A stretch of 64,000 nucleotides of DNA from Anaerolineales bacterium (GTDB lineage Bacteria; Chloroflexota; Anaerolineae; 4572-78; J111): contig JACKAU010000016.1 in assembly GCA_020634855.1 (NCBI GenBank), positions 128,412-192,411 on the forward strand, read 5' to 3'. The stretch's first letter is position 1. Each line of letters opens with the position of its first letter. Both the position numbers and the translations under genes were made by a program. Positions 54,977 through 63,928 of this stretch are shown in pieces. A model generated the notes under the pieces. It made no database searches. It saw nothing but the letters and a program-made list of their open reading frames with translations, and was not told the DNA's origin.

Positions 54977-56440
54977 TTAAACGGTTTCTTGAGCGCGAGG
55001 AATTTGAACTTCCTCGTGATAAGCGCGTTCGGTGTTGACCGTCCAAATATCGTGCTGTTCGCCGAGAATGTTTTTGACGGCCAGCATGGCGGTGAGCATC
55101 GAGTGATCCTGGTTATTATACATGTGCAGCCCGTTGCGACCGGCGGTTTGCAGATTGGGAATGCTGTCGAGATAACTTTTAATTTGCTCCAGGTACTCCT
55201 TGTACTCGCCGGTGTAAACCGGATAGGCTTTCGGCTGGCGGAAAACGACCCCGTCGATGACGTCCGCCTCATTCAGCAGGCCAATCTGCGCCACCTCACG
55301 CCGGCCCTGTTCGATCAGATCGGCATCGGCCATCTGCCACAATCGATCCCCCTCCGTGCAAAAATATTCTAAGCCCAGACAGGTGGTGTGGCCGTTGGGA
55401 ACCATGTGCGGGCTCCAATTTTTGAAATTCTGGATGCGCCCCACCTCAACCTCCGGGCTGTGGATGTAGATCCAGTTGTCGGGGAATAGGTCGGGCCGGC
55501 GCACAATGAGCGCCACGGTTAGAAAATCGCGATAAGCCAGCCGCCCGGCGACATCGAGCAGCTGAGCCGGCGGCGTCGGGTTGATCCGCTTGATCAACTG
55601 GTTGAGCGGCATGCTGTTGATGACATGGGTCGCCTCGATTTCCAAAGACTGGCCGCGTGGACCAACCGCCGTAACCGTCGCAATCCGGCGGCTGTTGCAG
55701 TTCAAGCGCACCACCTCGTGCTCAGTCAACACCCGATTACCCTGCGCCTCGACCAAGGCTTGCACCTTCTCCCACAACATGCCCGGCCCCTGGCGCGGGT
55801 AGTGAAACTCCTCAATCAACGTTTTAACGCTCTGATTGCGCGGTCGCAGCAGGGCGTTGCGAATGGCGACCGGCAAGGATAAGCCCTTGATACGCTGCGC
55901 CGCCCACTCCGCTTTGATCTCATGGCAGGGAATGCCCCACACTTTCTCGGTGTAGGTTTTGAAAAACACCTGATAGAGCCGCCGCCCAAAGCGATTGGAA
56001 ACCCACTCCTCGAAACTCTCTTCGCTGGGATAGGGAAAGATCTGCGAGTGAAGATAGCTTAAGATCACCCTGGTACTCTCCACCAGCCCCAAATTAAAGA
56101 GCGCATCGAAGGGCCGAATGGGGTAATGAAAGAATTTGCGATTGTAGTAGATTCGCGACAGACGTGGCCGGCGTAGAAAATCATCGCCCATCACCTCGTG
56201 CCAAAACGCATTGACGGCGTCGATTTTGGTGTAGAAGCGGTGACCGCCGATATCGACGTGGTAGCCTTTGTAGCGTTCGGTGCGGGATATGCCGCCCACC
56301 AGAGCCGCCTTTTCCAAGACAATCACGCTTAAGCCCGCTTTAGTCAGTTGGTAAGCCGCCGTCAAGCCGGCCGGGCCGGCCCCAATGATGGCCACATCTG
56401 TTTTCAAGTGCTGCGTTTGCGCTGACTCCTTCTTCTCCAC
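54977..56440 (-). CDS. FAD-dependent oxidoreductase (protoporphyrinogen oxidase/UGM-like)
   Basis: 487 residues from a GTG at 56440 with AAAGGA upstream. N-terminal FAD site DVAIIGAGPAGLTAAYQLTK and VIVLEKAALVGGISRTERY, then IGGHRFYTKIDAVNAFW and YYNRKFFHYPIRP, as in proteins linked to UDP-galactopyranose mutase and amine oxidases of glycan clusters. The C-terminal FAD contact is YNNQDHSMLTAML. It likely oxidises or isomerises a sugar- or isoprenoid-like substrate. A gap of 115 bp with GTTG microsatellite separates it from the radical SAM gene. Confidence 0.85.
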   Translation of the reverse strand: MEKKESAQTQHLKTDVAIIGAGPAGLTAAYQLTKAGLSVIVLEKAALVGGISRTERYKGYHVDIGGHRFYTKIDAVNAFWHEVMGDDFLRRPRLSRIYYNRKFFHYPIRPFDALFNLGLVESTRVILSYLHSQIFPYPSEESFEEWVSNRFGRRLYQVFFKTYTEKVWGIPCHEIKAEWAAQRIKGLSLPVAIRNALLRPRNQSVKTLIEEFHYPRQGPGMLWEKVQALVEAQGNRVLTEHEVVRLNCNSRRIATVTAVGPRGQSLEIEATHVINSMPLNQLIKRINPTPPAQLLDVAGRLAYRDFLTVALIVRRPDLFPDNWIYIHSPEVEVGRIQNFKNWSPHMVPNGHTTCLGLEYFCTEGDRLWQMADADLIEQGRREVAQIGLLNEADVIDGVVFRQPKAYPVYTGEYKEYLEQIKSYLDSIPNLQTAGRNGLHMYNNQDHSMLTAMLAVKNILGEQHDIWTVNTERAYHEEVQIPRAQETV

Positions 56441-56460
56441 TCAAGGTCCTTTGGTTGGGA

Positions 56461-56620
56461 ATTTTAACAACTCAAGTTGCTACGCCAGACCTGACAGGTT
56501 TTATACGGCATTTTCCGACGTCAAAAGAGGTCCGGTTGCTGCTAGAGTTACGCCACACAAAACCTTTGGAAACCTGTCAGGTCTTAACTTCATGACCTTG
56601 CGCAGCAACTCGGTAAAATA
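56461..56620. repeat. MITE-like palindromic element 2
   Basis: Ends: ATTTTAACAACTCAAGTTGC (56461-56480) against the complement of GCAGCAACTCGGTAAAATA (56602-56620). Inside, AGACCTGACAGGTTT (56487-56501) and AAACCTGTCAGGTCT (56570-56584) are perfect inverted 15-mers. The layout is the same as 37446-37604. It fills the gap between the oxygenase and FAD genes. Confidence 0.75.
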
Positions 56621-56621
56621 A

Positions 56622-57431
56622 CTACACCGGCAGTTTGGTCCGCAGGTTTTTGAACATATTTGAAACGGCCATCTTCATTCGGACGCCGTACTGCTTCTCG
56701 TCAAGACCCAAAATCTCAAGTTCTCGCAGGGTCATTTTGGCGCGAACGTCGGGCGATAAATGCTGGCGGCGGTCGCCCGGTCGCGGGATATCGACTCGCA
56801 GGTAGTGGGCTAAGATGGCTCGACGCGGTTTATCGGTGCGATTGAGACCGCCGGCATGCCAGCAGTGGCCGTTGAACACGCCCACATCGCCGGCCTGGCC
56901 GACCATACAAGTTTCATCGGGATGGAAGGCGTAGGTATCTTTCAAAACATCGCGCGGCACTTTATGAGTCAGATGCGTGCCGGGAATAATGCGGGTCGCG
57001 CCGTTATCAACCGTAAACGGGTCGAGCATCCAGACAGCGGTGCAGCTATAGAAGCCCGATTCGTCCGGAACGCCGGAGTTGTCGGTATCGCTGTGGAAGG
57101 GCTGAAGCGCGCTGCCCACCTGCGGCGGAACCTCGCGGGCATTGAGCATACTCAAGCGCAGGTCAGGCCCCATCACGTGCTCAACCGCGGCCACCACTAA
57201 CGGATGGGCAAAAATCGTGCGGAAGATATCGCCCTTGTTGGCCAAGTTGGCCAGCCGGCGCACGCCCGGTTCGATATAATTCTCCTGGCCCGCCTCGTCT
57301 CCTTCGGCCGCCCACAACGCTTCGAGCCGGGCCAACACCTGCTCGACCTCCGAGGGTGAAAGGACACCGGGAAAAATAACGTAGCCCTGCTCATCCAGTT
57401 GTTGTGTTTGCTCGGCAGTTAGTGTTGTCAC
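56622..57431 (-). CDS. Phytanoyl-CoA dioxygenase-family (Fe(II)/2-oxoglutarate) protein
   Basis: 269 residues from a GTG at 57431 with GGGAG upstream. LDEQGYVIFPGVLSPSEVEQ at the N-terminus, the metal-binding HxD in LQPFHSDTDNSG (~122) and the distal His in GHCWHAGGLNRTDKPRRAI (~192), with Arg for 2-oxoglutarate. It would hydroxylate or halogenate a carbon using O2. The target is unknown; the neighbours suggest a shared modification pathway. Confidence 0.9.
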   Translation of the reverse strand: MTTLTAEQTQQLDEQGYVIFPGVLSPSEVEQVLARLEALWAAEGDEAGQENYIEPGVRRLANLANKGDIFRTIFAHPLVVAAVEHVMGPDLRLSMLNAREVPPQVGSALQPFHSDTDNSGVPDESGFYSCTAVWMLDPFTVDNGATRIIPGTHLTHKVPRDVLKDTYAFHPDETCMVGQAGDVGVFNGHCWHAGGLNRTDKPRRAILAHYLRVDIPRPGDRRQHLSPDVRAKMTLRELEILGLDEKQYGVRMKMAVSNMFKNLRTKLPV

Positions 57432-57452
57432 TTGTCCGCTCCCTTGAAAATA

Positions 57453-57514
57453 GCCCTCACCCCCAACCCCTCTCCCTGAGGGAGAGGGGAGTCGCGCCAG
57501 CGACGGGGTGAGGG
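57453..57514. repeat. Hairpin with CCCTCACCCC/GGGGTGAGGG arms
   Basis: CCCTCACCCC-caa-CCCCTCTCCC and then GGAGAGGGG, 14 bp, GGGGTGAGGG: a nested stem. It lies between the oxygenase and maturase-like genes and could end or process the message. Confidence 0.75.
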
Positions 57515-57606
57515 TAAAACACGATTTTCATTTCCGGTGTCGTCTCATTTGAGACTGTCGGACTCCCTTCACATAGTCCGGGTTTACAACGGCCTTTATC
57601 GACCGC

Positions 57607-59025
57607 CTACTCAGGTAGCCGCAACGGCAGCGTTGAGCGTTGTTCCGGTTTGGGCAGCGGCTTGCGGGGAGGAGATTTTAATTGCGGCCGACCATGACAC
57701 TGCTTGATCTTGCGCCCGCTGCCGCAGGGACACGGATCGTTGCGGTTGGCCTGGGCCAACGCCGCCTTGAATTTGGCCTCTTCTGCCGCCAGAAGGGGCA
57801 TCACCTCCGCCGCCAGTCGACCGCGCCGGATCAGGCCGGTCATAATTTTGGCCGGATAATCGATGTGATGGAAGAACTGTTTAAAGCCCGCACATAAATA
57901 ATTCAGGCCCGGTTCGCCATCCGGCGTTTCAATAAAACGGTTCTTTGGACATTCGCCGTGGCAGGCAAACCGCACATCGCACTCCAGGCAGTACTGCGGC
58001 AGGGTATCCCTCTTGTCTTGCCCAAACCGCAATTGCGGCTCCGAGGCGACCAATTCGATCATATGCTCATCCCGGATGTTGCCCAGATGGTAATTCGGTT
58101 CGACAAAGTGATCGCAAGCATAGAGGTCGCCATTGTGTTCGATGGCCAGCCCCTGCCCGCAGGTTTCGTTGAAGACGCACATCCCGGAGGACGGCATGCC
58201 CACCCAGTTACGGATGGCCGCCTCAAAGGTTTGGACATAAACCCGGCCGACATCGCGCCGCACCCATTCATCGAAGATGGCGCTCAGGAACCGACCAAAC
58301 TGCTCCGGCAATACCGAGCGATCAGAGACGGTGTTGCCTTCCTGATACAGAGTCAGACCGTTTTCATTGATTCGCTCGACCACCGGAATAAACTGCATCC
58401 AGTCGGCTCCAATCTCGTCGCGGATGAAGCGGTAGACCTCCAACGGATAATCGCCGTTGACCCGGTTGACCGTGGTCAGAATGTTGAACTCGACGCCATG
58501 TTTTTGCAGCAGCCGGATGCCGCGCATAACTTTATCGAAGGTCGGTTGGCCGCCTTTGTCCACCCGGTAAATATCGTGCAACTCGGCCGGGCCGTCGATG
58601 CTGATGCCGATGAGAAAGTTATGTTCTTTGAAGAAGGCGCACCAGTCATCATTCAGCAGCGTACCGTTGGTCTGCATCGTATGCAGAAAGGTCATGCCCG
58701 GCCGGCGGTATTTTTCGGCCAGATCCATCGCTTGGCGATAGAAGTCGAGGCCCATAATCGTCGGCTCGCCGCCTTGCCAGGCAATGGTCACCTGATCGGC
58801 GCGGTGAGACTCGATCAACTGGCGGATGTACTGCTCCAGCACCTCGTCGGTCATACGGAATTGGCTGCCGGGGTAGAGGTGTTCCTTGTCCAGGAAAAAG
58901 CAGTAGGCGCAATCCAGGTTGCAGATGGCCCCAGTCGGTTTGGCCAGCAGGTGAAAGGCCTCTGGCGCATTGTCGGGATAGATTAGGTCGATGGATTGGG
59001 GTATCGGTATTTTATTAGCGTCCAA
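57607..59025 (-). CDS. anSME-like radical SAM/SPASM protein with C-terminal SEC-C motif
   Basis: 472 residues from a TTG at 59025 with GGAG 12-9 bp upstream. The radical SAM motif is CNLDCAYCFFLDK (~35), the start of an anaerobic sulfatase-maturase-type fold (WQGGEPTIMGLDFYRQAM, MQTNGTLLNDDW). The SPASM region has GMCVFNETCGQGLAIEHNGD, ACDHFVEP and CLECDVRFACHGECPKNR. The tail ends with DPCPCGSGRKIKQCHG, a SEC-C zinc site. anSME proteins make formylglycine in sulfatases; SPASM relatives modify ribosomal peptides. There is no sulfatase gene in the window. Confidence 0.9.
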   Translation of the reverse strand: MDANKIPIPQSIDLIYPDNAPEAFHLLAKPTGAICNLDCAYCFFLDKEHLYPGSQFRMTDEVLEQYIRQLIESHRADQVTIAWQGGEPTIMGLDFYRQAMDLAEKYRRPGMTFLHTMQTNGTLLNDDWCAFFKEHNFLIGISIDGPAELHDIYRVDKGGQPTFDKVMRGIRLLQKHGVEFNILTTVNRVNGDYPLEVYRFIRDEIGADWMQFIPVVERINENGLTLYQEGNTVSDRSVLPEQFGRFLSAIFDEWVRRDVGRVYVQTFEAAIRNWVGMPSSGMCVFNETCGQGLAIEHNGDLYACDHFVEPNYHLGNIRDEHMIELVASEPQLRFGQDKRDTLPQYCLECDVRFACHGECPKNRFIETPDGEPGLNYLCAGFKQFFHHIDYPAKIMTGLIRRGRLAAEVMPLLAAEEAKFKAALAQANRNDPCPCGSGRKIKQCHGRPQLKSPPRKPLPKPEQRSTLPLRLPE

Positions 59026-59182
59026 TTAAACGTCTCCATTTCTGGCTATCGAGTTTTACCTGTCTGCGAGCGGCCCCGCACCACAGGGCGCCGGGCTTGG
59101 CCCGCCTCAAGCCGATGTTCTGCCCGTGGGTAAGCGCCGGAAAAGCAAAGTTGACCCCGCCCAGGCAATATGGTGGTAGCAT
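59015..59182 (-). CDS. Possible 55-residue small protein upstream of the maturase-like gene
   Basis: ATG at 59182, TAA at 59017-59015, overlapping the start of the maturase-like gene by 11 bp. It reads MLPPYCLGGVNFAFPALTHG, QNIGLRRAKPGALWCGAARR and onward to RRLIGR. Two cysteines are present. The start has no strong Shine-Dalgarno and the Arg-rich middle may be chance in GC-rich DNA. It deserves mention because it lies in an otherwise unexplained long leader between candidate LAL promoter 2 and a SPASM enzyme. From 59183 to 59345 nothing else is seen. Confidence 0.2.
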   Translation of the reverse strand: MLPPYCLGGVNFAFPALTHGQNIGLRRAKPGALWCGAARRQVKLDSQKWRRLIGR

Positions 59183-59345
59183 GGCGGCAACTTTTTCTGG
59201 AGCCGGCTATTCCTGGTTAGCTTTCGACCAATTTCTGAAGTTAACTTCTTGGTTATCGTTGTGGAGAGTAATGGAAAGAGGGGCAACACCCAGCTTCAAA
59301 TGCAGACTCAAAATGTTGATCAGCGTGCCGTATGACCGCGTATCA

Positions 59346-59400
59346 ATCATACCTGATTTTTATACGGCCGGTAACCCACCAAAGGGAGTATTAAGGGGGT
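59346..59400 (-). promoter_or_regulatory. Candidate LAL box and promoter 2
   Basis: On the minus strand CCCCCTTAATACTCCCTTT then GGTGGGTTACCGG (59400-59368), and about 16 bp later TATGAT (59351-59346). It matches boxes 1 and 3 and points toward the maturase-like gene, leaving a leader of about 310 nt. Confidence 0.5.
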
Positions 59401-59446
59401 ATATCGAGGCAATAAATATGCTGATAATAACCCTTTAACCTATAGC

Positions 59447-62194
59447 CTAACGCTCGTTGTCAAACAATTTTAATTCCTTGGCTCTGGTCATTGCCGCCCG
59501 ACGGTCATTGACCTGCAATTTTTGGTAGATATGGGCGGTATGCTTCTTGACCGTCAACGGGGATATGACCAGCGTAGCGGCAATCTCTTTGTTGGTGTAG
59601 CGTTGAACCAGCAGGGCTAATACGTCAAGTTCACGTTTGGTTAGCGGTTCGATGAGTTCATGGAGCGGCGGTTTCGACGCTGTCGAACCGGGAAAAGCCG
59701 CCAGGATTTGGTCGATGTAAGCCGGGTTGCTTGTTCGAGCCCTCAACTCGTGCAATAGCGGGAGTAAGTTCGGTCCCAAATCGACAAAGGTGCGGATCAG
59801 TTGGCCGGTTTGGGCCAGGTCGATCGCCTCTTCTAAGGCGGTCAGGGCCGGCGCGCGCAAGCCTTGAGCATCATAGACCAAGGCTTGTAAGGCCAGTACC
59901 TCTGCCTTGCGCCACAGATTGTGCTGCTGGTCGACAACCTGCAGCAGTTGGAGCACTAACCGGGCGGCGGCCTCCAGACTGGCGGTTGTACCCTGGGCCA
60001 ACAGGAGTTTGGCGCGCGTGCGACCTGAGCTTTCAGCGGCCATAAATTCTTCATTATTAATATCAAGCTCAATTGACTCAGACAGCGTCATGGCGGCGGC
60101 CGGTTGCCCCTGAGCTAACAACAAGCGAGCCTGAAATGAGGTCAACTGGGGCAGAAATCTGGTGTTTGACGTTTTGAATATCCAGTCACGGAGCCGCTCC
60201 AGGACCTGGTTGGCCTGATCTGGCCGGCCCTGCGCCTGATAGGTGAGGGCCAGATAGACGCTGGCCTCGCGGTACTGCAACCCGGTGGCATAATGGCGGC
60301 TGTCAACGATCGGGGCTAGATAACCGGCAGCCGTTTCCAATTGATGCCATTCATAATGGCTCAACCCCAAATACAGGTAGGCCCACTGCTGCCAGAAAAC
60401 TGCATTGTTGGCCGCGGCCATCTTTGACAGGGTATCGCTCGTTTGGGCGACTTGCCGCAGGGCGCCTTGAGTGGCATAGGTGGTTATCAGGCTGTTGAGC
60501 AGCCGGCCGGTAACATTCATCGAAGACAGCTCAGTCGTATCCAAGGCTTGCCTGAGCCGGTCAATACTTTGGGCCGCCTGCCCCACCAGCCGCCCCGAAA
60601 AAGCTAAGAAGTTGTGGGCTAATGCCCGCAGGTAAGCCAGCGTCTCCGGTAACCGGTCCAGCGCCCGTTGAGCGCAAACTATTGATGATTCCGGTTCATT
60701 TCTAAAATAGTAGACCCCACTCCACAGCGCATCGAGTTCACCGGCTAAAGCCTGTTGATCCTCTTCCGTCTCAGGCCGGGCGCGGCCGGTCAGGCCATCT
60801 TCAGCCGCCTTGAGACGCGTTTCAACCACATTGAATGATTGACCTCTCCAAAAGGCCAACCAGGCTTGAGCCAACAATAGACCCGGTCGCTGCCAGATAA
60901 CGGCTTCGGGCAGCAGCTCCAGCCAGCCCTCCAGCGTCGGCCAGTCGTCCCGGCTTGCGAGCGCGTGCCGGTGCTGCTCAATCAGCCGGACCGCCGGCAG
61001 CGCATCGCCCGCAGCTAAACTATGGGTAATCGCCTGTTCGATTAAGCCATGGTCGGCCAACCAACGAGCGGCCGCGGCGTGTAAGGCCGCCGTCACCTCA
61101 CCGCTGTAGTGCAAATTCAGCCCGTGCTGCAATAGCGATCGAAACAGATGGTGATATCGATACCAACCGGCCTCGCTATCCAACGGTATCAGAAATAGGT
61201 TGGCCTGTTTAACGGTCTCTAATAACGCTCCGGCCACTAATCTGTCCCCGTTGTGGGCCGGGCGATCATGGCCCAAAGCTGGCGCCGCCGCATCGTCCAA
61301 CGCGACCGCCATCAGCGCCTCACCTAACGGCGCACAAAACTGATCCAAAATTGAGGTCCGCAATAAGAACGCGCGCACCTCAGGCGTCTGCCGGGTCAAC
61401 ACCTCATCTACCAGATACTCCATCACATACCGGTCGGCGCCGGTAAACTGCTTGACAAAGGCGGCCGGATCAGGCTGGTGGGGCATCGACAGCGAGGCCA
61501 ACTGCACCCCGACCACCCACCCTTCCGTCCGCTCGGCCAGCGCGGCCACCGTTTCGGGCGAAGGTACAGCCTTAAGCCGCGCTCGCCGCAGAAAGGCATC
61601 GATCTCGGTCGGGTTAAAGCGCAGCTCAGTCGCTCGGATTTCGACCATCTGGCTCCTGGCCCGCAGCCGGGCCAGCGGCAGGGTTGGATCGGTGCGGGTA
61701 ATGAATACTAACTGACCTTGATGGGGGAGATAGGCCAGCACCGTTTCCAGAAATTGGTTAACCTGGCTTGACTCAGCCAGGTGGAGATCATCAAAGACCA
61801 GCATAAACGGTTCGGGCCGGTCGGCCAGTTCATTGACCAGACCGGTCGCCAAGTATTCGACCGACGGTAGTTGGGGCGCTTGGAGTAAACTCAACAGCTC
61901 AAGGCCCAACTCCGGCCAGATCGACTGCAAGGCCGCGACGGCGTAGCGAAAAAACCGGGGAAAGTCGCCATCGGCTTCATCTAACGATAACCAGGCCACG
62001 GCAACCGGGCTGCTGTGCAACCACTCCGCTATCAGCGTGGTCTTGCCAAAGCCAGGCGGGGCCGAAACCAATGTCAGTTTTTGATGGGTGGGGTGGTTGA
62101 GGAGACGGATTAGATGCGGTCGAGGAACATGGCCGGGAGCCAGCCCGGGCCGGTACAGCTTGGTGCGCAGCAGCGGAAAGTTTTCGACCTGCAT
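59447..62194 (-). CDS. LAL (MalT-type) LuxR-family transcriptional activator 2
   Basis: 915 residues with GAGGAG before the ATG. Walker A VSAPPGFGKTTLIAEWL (~43-59), Walker B FMLVFDDLHLAES (~135), TRTDPTLPLARLRARSQMVE, then TPR-like repeats and a C-terminal LuxR helix-turn-helix: LTKRELDVLALLVQRYTNKE and LTVKKHTAHIYQKLQVNDRR. Same architecture as the gene at 37608. It is upstream and colinear with the maturase/oxygenase/FAD/radical SAM run, with a candidate binding box right behind it, so it probably activates that cluster. Confidence 0.93.
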   Translation of the reverse strand: MQVENFPLLRTKLYRPGLAPGHVPRPHLIRLLNHPTHQKLTLVSAPPGFGKTTLIAEWLHSSPVAVAWLSLDEADGDFPRFFRYAVAALQSIWPELGLELLSLLQAPQLPSVEYLATGLVNELADRPEPFMLVFDDLHLAESSQVNQFLETVLAYLPHQGQLVFITRTDPTLPLARLRARSQMVEIRATELRFNPTEIDAFLRRARLKAVPSPETVAALAERTEGWVVGVQLASLSMPHQPDPAAFVKQFTGADRYVMEYLVDEVLTRQTPEVRAFLLRTSILDQFCAPLGEALMAVALDDAAAPALGHDRPAHNGDRLVAGALLETVKQANLFLIPLDSEAGWYRYHHLFRSLLQHGLNLHYSGEVTAALHAAAARWLADHGLIEQAITHSLAAGDALPAVRLIEQHRHALASRDDWPTLEGWLELLPEAVIWQRPGLLLAQAWLAFWRGQSFNVVETRLKAAEDGLTGRARPETEEDQQALAGELDALWSGVYYFRNEPESSIVCAQRALDRLPETLAYLRALAHNFLAFSGRLVGQAAQSIDRLRQALDTTELSSMNVTGRLLNSLITTYATQGALRQVAQTSDTLSKMAAANNAVFWQQWAYLYLGLSHYEWHQLETAAGYLAPIVDSRHYATGLQYREASVYLALTYQAQGRPDQANQVLERLRDWIFKTSNTRFLPQLTSFQARLLLAQGQPAAAMTLSESIELDINNEEFMAAESSGRTRAKLLLAQGTTASLEAAARLVLQLLQVVDQQHNLWRKAEVLALQALVYDAQGLRAPALTALEEAIDLAQTGQLIRTFVDLGPNLLPLLHELRARTSNPAYIDQILAAFPGSTASKPPLHELIEPLTKRELDVLALLVQRYTNKEIAATLVISPLTVKKHTAHIYQKLQVNDRRAAMTRAKELKLFDNER

Positions 62195-62346
62195 TTCTCC
62201 TCGCTAGAAATTGGTTGAGAGAGATTTTTGCAGGCTCAATTATAACACATCTAATCTCTAAGAAAAGTGTGTCCGCTCATTCATCCTTTTATAAGTACAT
62301 CCGGCCACCCGCACCATCGAGGCTACTTGGCCAACCACCTCTGGAA

Positions 62347-63306
62347 CTACGATTGCGCCATCGGTACCAACCAGAAGAGAACTAAGGCCAGGAAGATGAG
62401 ATAAGCCACGAGCAACAAAACCGACTCACGCCGCGAAAAGACCCGGTCACGCGCCAGCGGGAACAGAAACAGGCTAAATACCAGCGCACTGATAAAACCA
62501 AACCGCATCTGGCCCGGTTCGATCACGATGGGGGCGATCAAGGTGGTCACCCCCAACACCAGCAGCAGATTGGCGATGTTTGAGCCGACCACATTACCTA
62601 AGGCCATTTCGGTTTTGCCTTCGCGGGCCGCGGTGATCGATGACGTCAGCTCCGGCAGCGACGTACCAAAGGCGACGATGGTGATGCCGATAACCACATC
62701 GCTAATCCCCAGCGTATGGGCGATATCCTCAGCTCCCACCACCAGTAACTGGGCGCCGACGGCCAGTAAGCCCACCCCGGCCACAAAACGGATGATTTCA
62801 TTAGTACGCTTGATGGTGGCCGGATCAAGGTCATCATCCAGGGGAATATCCGCCTGGCTTGAATGGGCCTGGCGATAGGTGTAGGTGGTGTAGGCGATGA
62901 AGGCTAAGACCATAATCGCCCCCTCGATGCGGCCGATCTTACCGTTAGCGGTCGTGATGGCAACCAGCAAAGTGGCTCCGATCATAATCGGAATATCGCG
63001 CTTAACCACGCTGGACTGAACGGTAATGGCCGCCACGAGGCCGGTAATGCCCAGGATCAGGCCGATGTTAGCGATGTTTGACCCAATGACATTGCCCAGC
63101 GCCATGCCGTTAGCGCCCCGGAACGCGGCCAACGAGTTGACCAGCAGTTCCGGGGCGGAGGTGCCGACCGCTACCACTGTCAGCCCAATAGCCAACGGCG
63201 AAAGGCCGAGCGTGGTAGCGATACGGCTGGCGCCCCGCACGAGCAGGTCGCCCCCAAAATAAAGACCGATCAGACCAACGACAACAAGGACCAAACTAAA
63301 CGCCAT
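62347..63306 (-). CDS. CaCA-family calcium/sodium antiporter (YrbG type)
   Basis: 319 residues with about ten membrane spans in two inverted halves. The alpha repeats are AVGTSAPELLVNSLAAFRG with ALGNVIGSNIANIGLILGIT and AFGTSLPELTSSITAAREG with ALGNVVGSNIANLLLVLGV, whose Glu and Asn residues bind the cation. It exchanges Ca2+ (or K+) for Na+ or H+. AGGTGAT precedes the ATG. It follows the small membrane protein gene on the same strand. Confidence 0.93.
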   Translation of the reverse strand: MAFSLVLVVVGLIGLYFGGDLLVRGASRIATTLGLSPLAIGLTVVAVGTSAPELLVNSLAAFRGANGMALGNVIGSNIANIGLILGITGLVAAITVQSSVVKRDIPIMIGATLLVAITTANGKIGRIEGAIMVLAFIAYTTYTYRQAHSSQADIPLDDDLDPATIKRTNEIIRFVAGVGLLAVGAQLLVVGAEDIAHTLGISDVVIGITIVAFGTSLPELTSSITAAREGKTEMALGNVVGSNIANLLLVLGVTTLIAPIVIEPGQMRFGFISALVFSLFLFPLARDRVFSRRESVLLLVAYLIFLALVLFWLVPMAQS

Positions 63307-63392
63307 AGATCACCTAATTTCGCCGTGAATAAACCGGAGCGATGGACCGGCTATAGCTCTACCCTCATTTGCCCCAGCTTTCAATACCACCT

Positions 63393-63475
63393 GACCACCG
63401 ACCGCCGACTATAGACCGCCGAACTTCAACAAACAAGCCGGTTTTTCGACGGTCGGCTGTCGGCTAGCGGTGGTC
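63393..63475. repeat. Word-repeat hairpin (GACCNCCGA type)
   Basis: GACCACCGACCGCCGACTAT and AGACCGCCG (63393-63421) face CGACGGTCGGCTGTCGGCTA and GCGGTGGTC (63447-63475). It lies between the small membrane protein and the antiporter and could be a terminator-like or processing structure. Confidence 0.7.
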
Positions 63476-63559
63476 TGCCGGGTCAACGCCAAATTTGGAG
63501 GCTCATATCGGTCAAATTGAAAGGGTGTCCATTAGCGAGACCCCTGGTTAGAAGTATGC

Positions 63560-63859
63560 CTAATACCCTTGATAGCCGGGAATCTGTTTCCGGCCGGCCC
63601 CGCCGCCATAAGAGGCGATATCGGCAAACAGCATAAGCCCAATCCACAGCCAATCCAGGCCAACCACCCCGCCCGGCGCGACGATGACAAACATAATGGT
63701 CGTCCAGGGCAGGAATAAGAGGCCCAGTATGGGCCAAATCCACCAAAGAGCGCCCCCCCAATTAAAGGCTAGCTGCCAGCGCACCGGCTGAAAAATCCAC
63801 CAGAAGGCCCCAAATATACGTGGCCCCAGTAAAACAAGCGACAGAAATGCACAACACAT
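63560..63859 (-). CDS. Small membrane protein, function unknown
   Basis: 99 residues with GAGGAGA before the ATG. Two or three hydrophobic spans: MCCAFLSLVLLGPRIFGAFW, then WWIWPILGLLFLPWTTIMFV and VVGLDWLWIGLMLFADIASY, ending in a soluble GGGAGRKQIPGYQGY tail. The PRIFGAFWWIFQPVRW and LPWTTIMFV pattern is like small proteins of Actinobacteria and Chloroflexota of unknown role. A candidate LAL box lies about 75-130 bp upstream. Confidence 0.8.
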   Translation of the reverse strand: MCCAFLSLVLLGPRIFGAFWWIFQPVRWQLAFNWGGALWWIWPILGLLFLPWTTIMFVIVAPGGVVGLDWLWIGLMLFADIASYGGGAGRKQIPGYQGY

Positions 63860-63928
63860 AATTCATTCTCCTCATTCCTATAATGATTTTAAGCTTTGGT
63901 ATTTGACCCACAAAGCGTAGGTTTGGTG

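Noticed and set aside
59097..59438. 113-codon plus-strand frame
   Set aside because: Crosses candidate LAL box 2, has no ribosome binding site and matches no family that I know.
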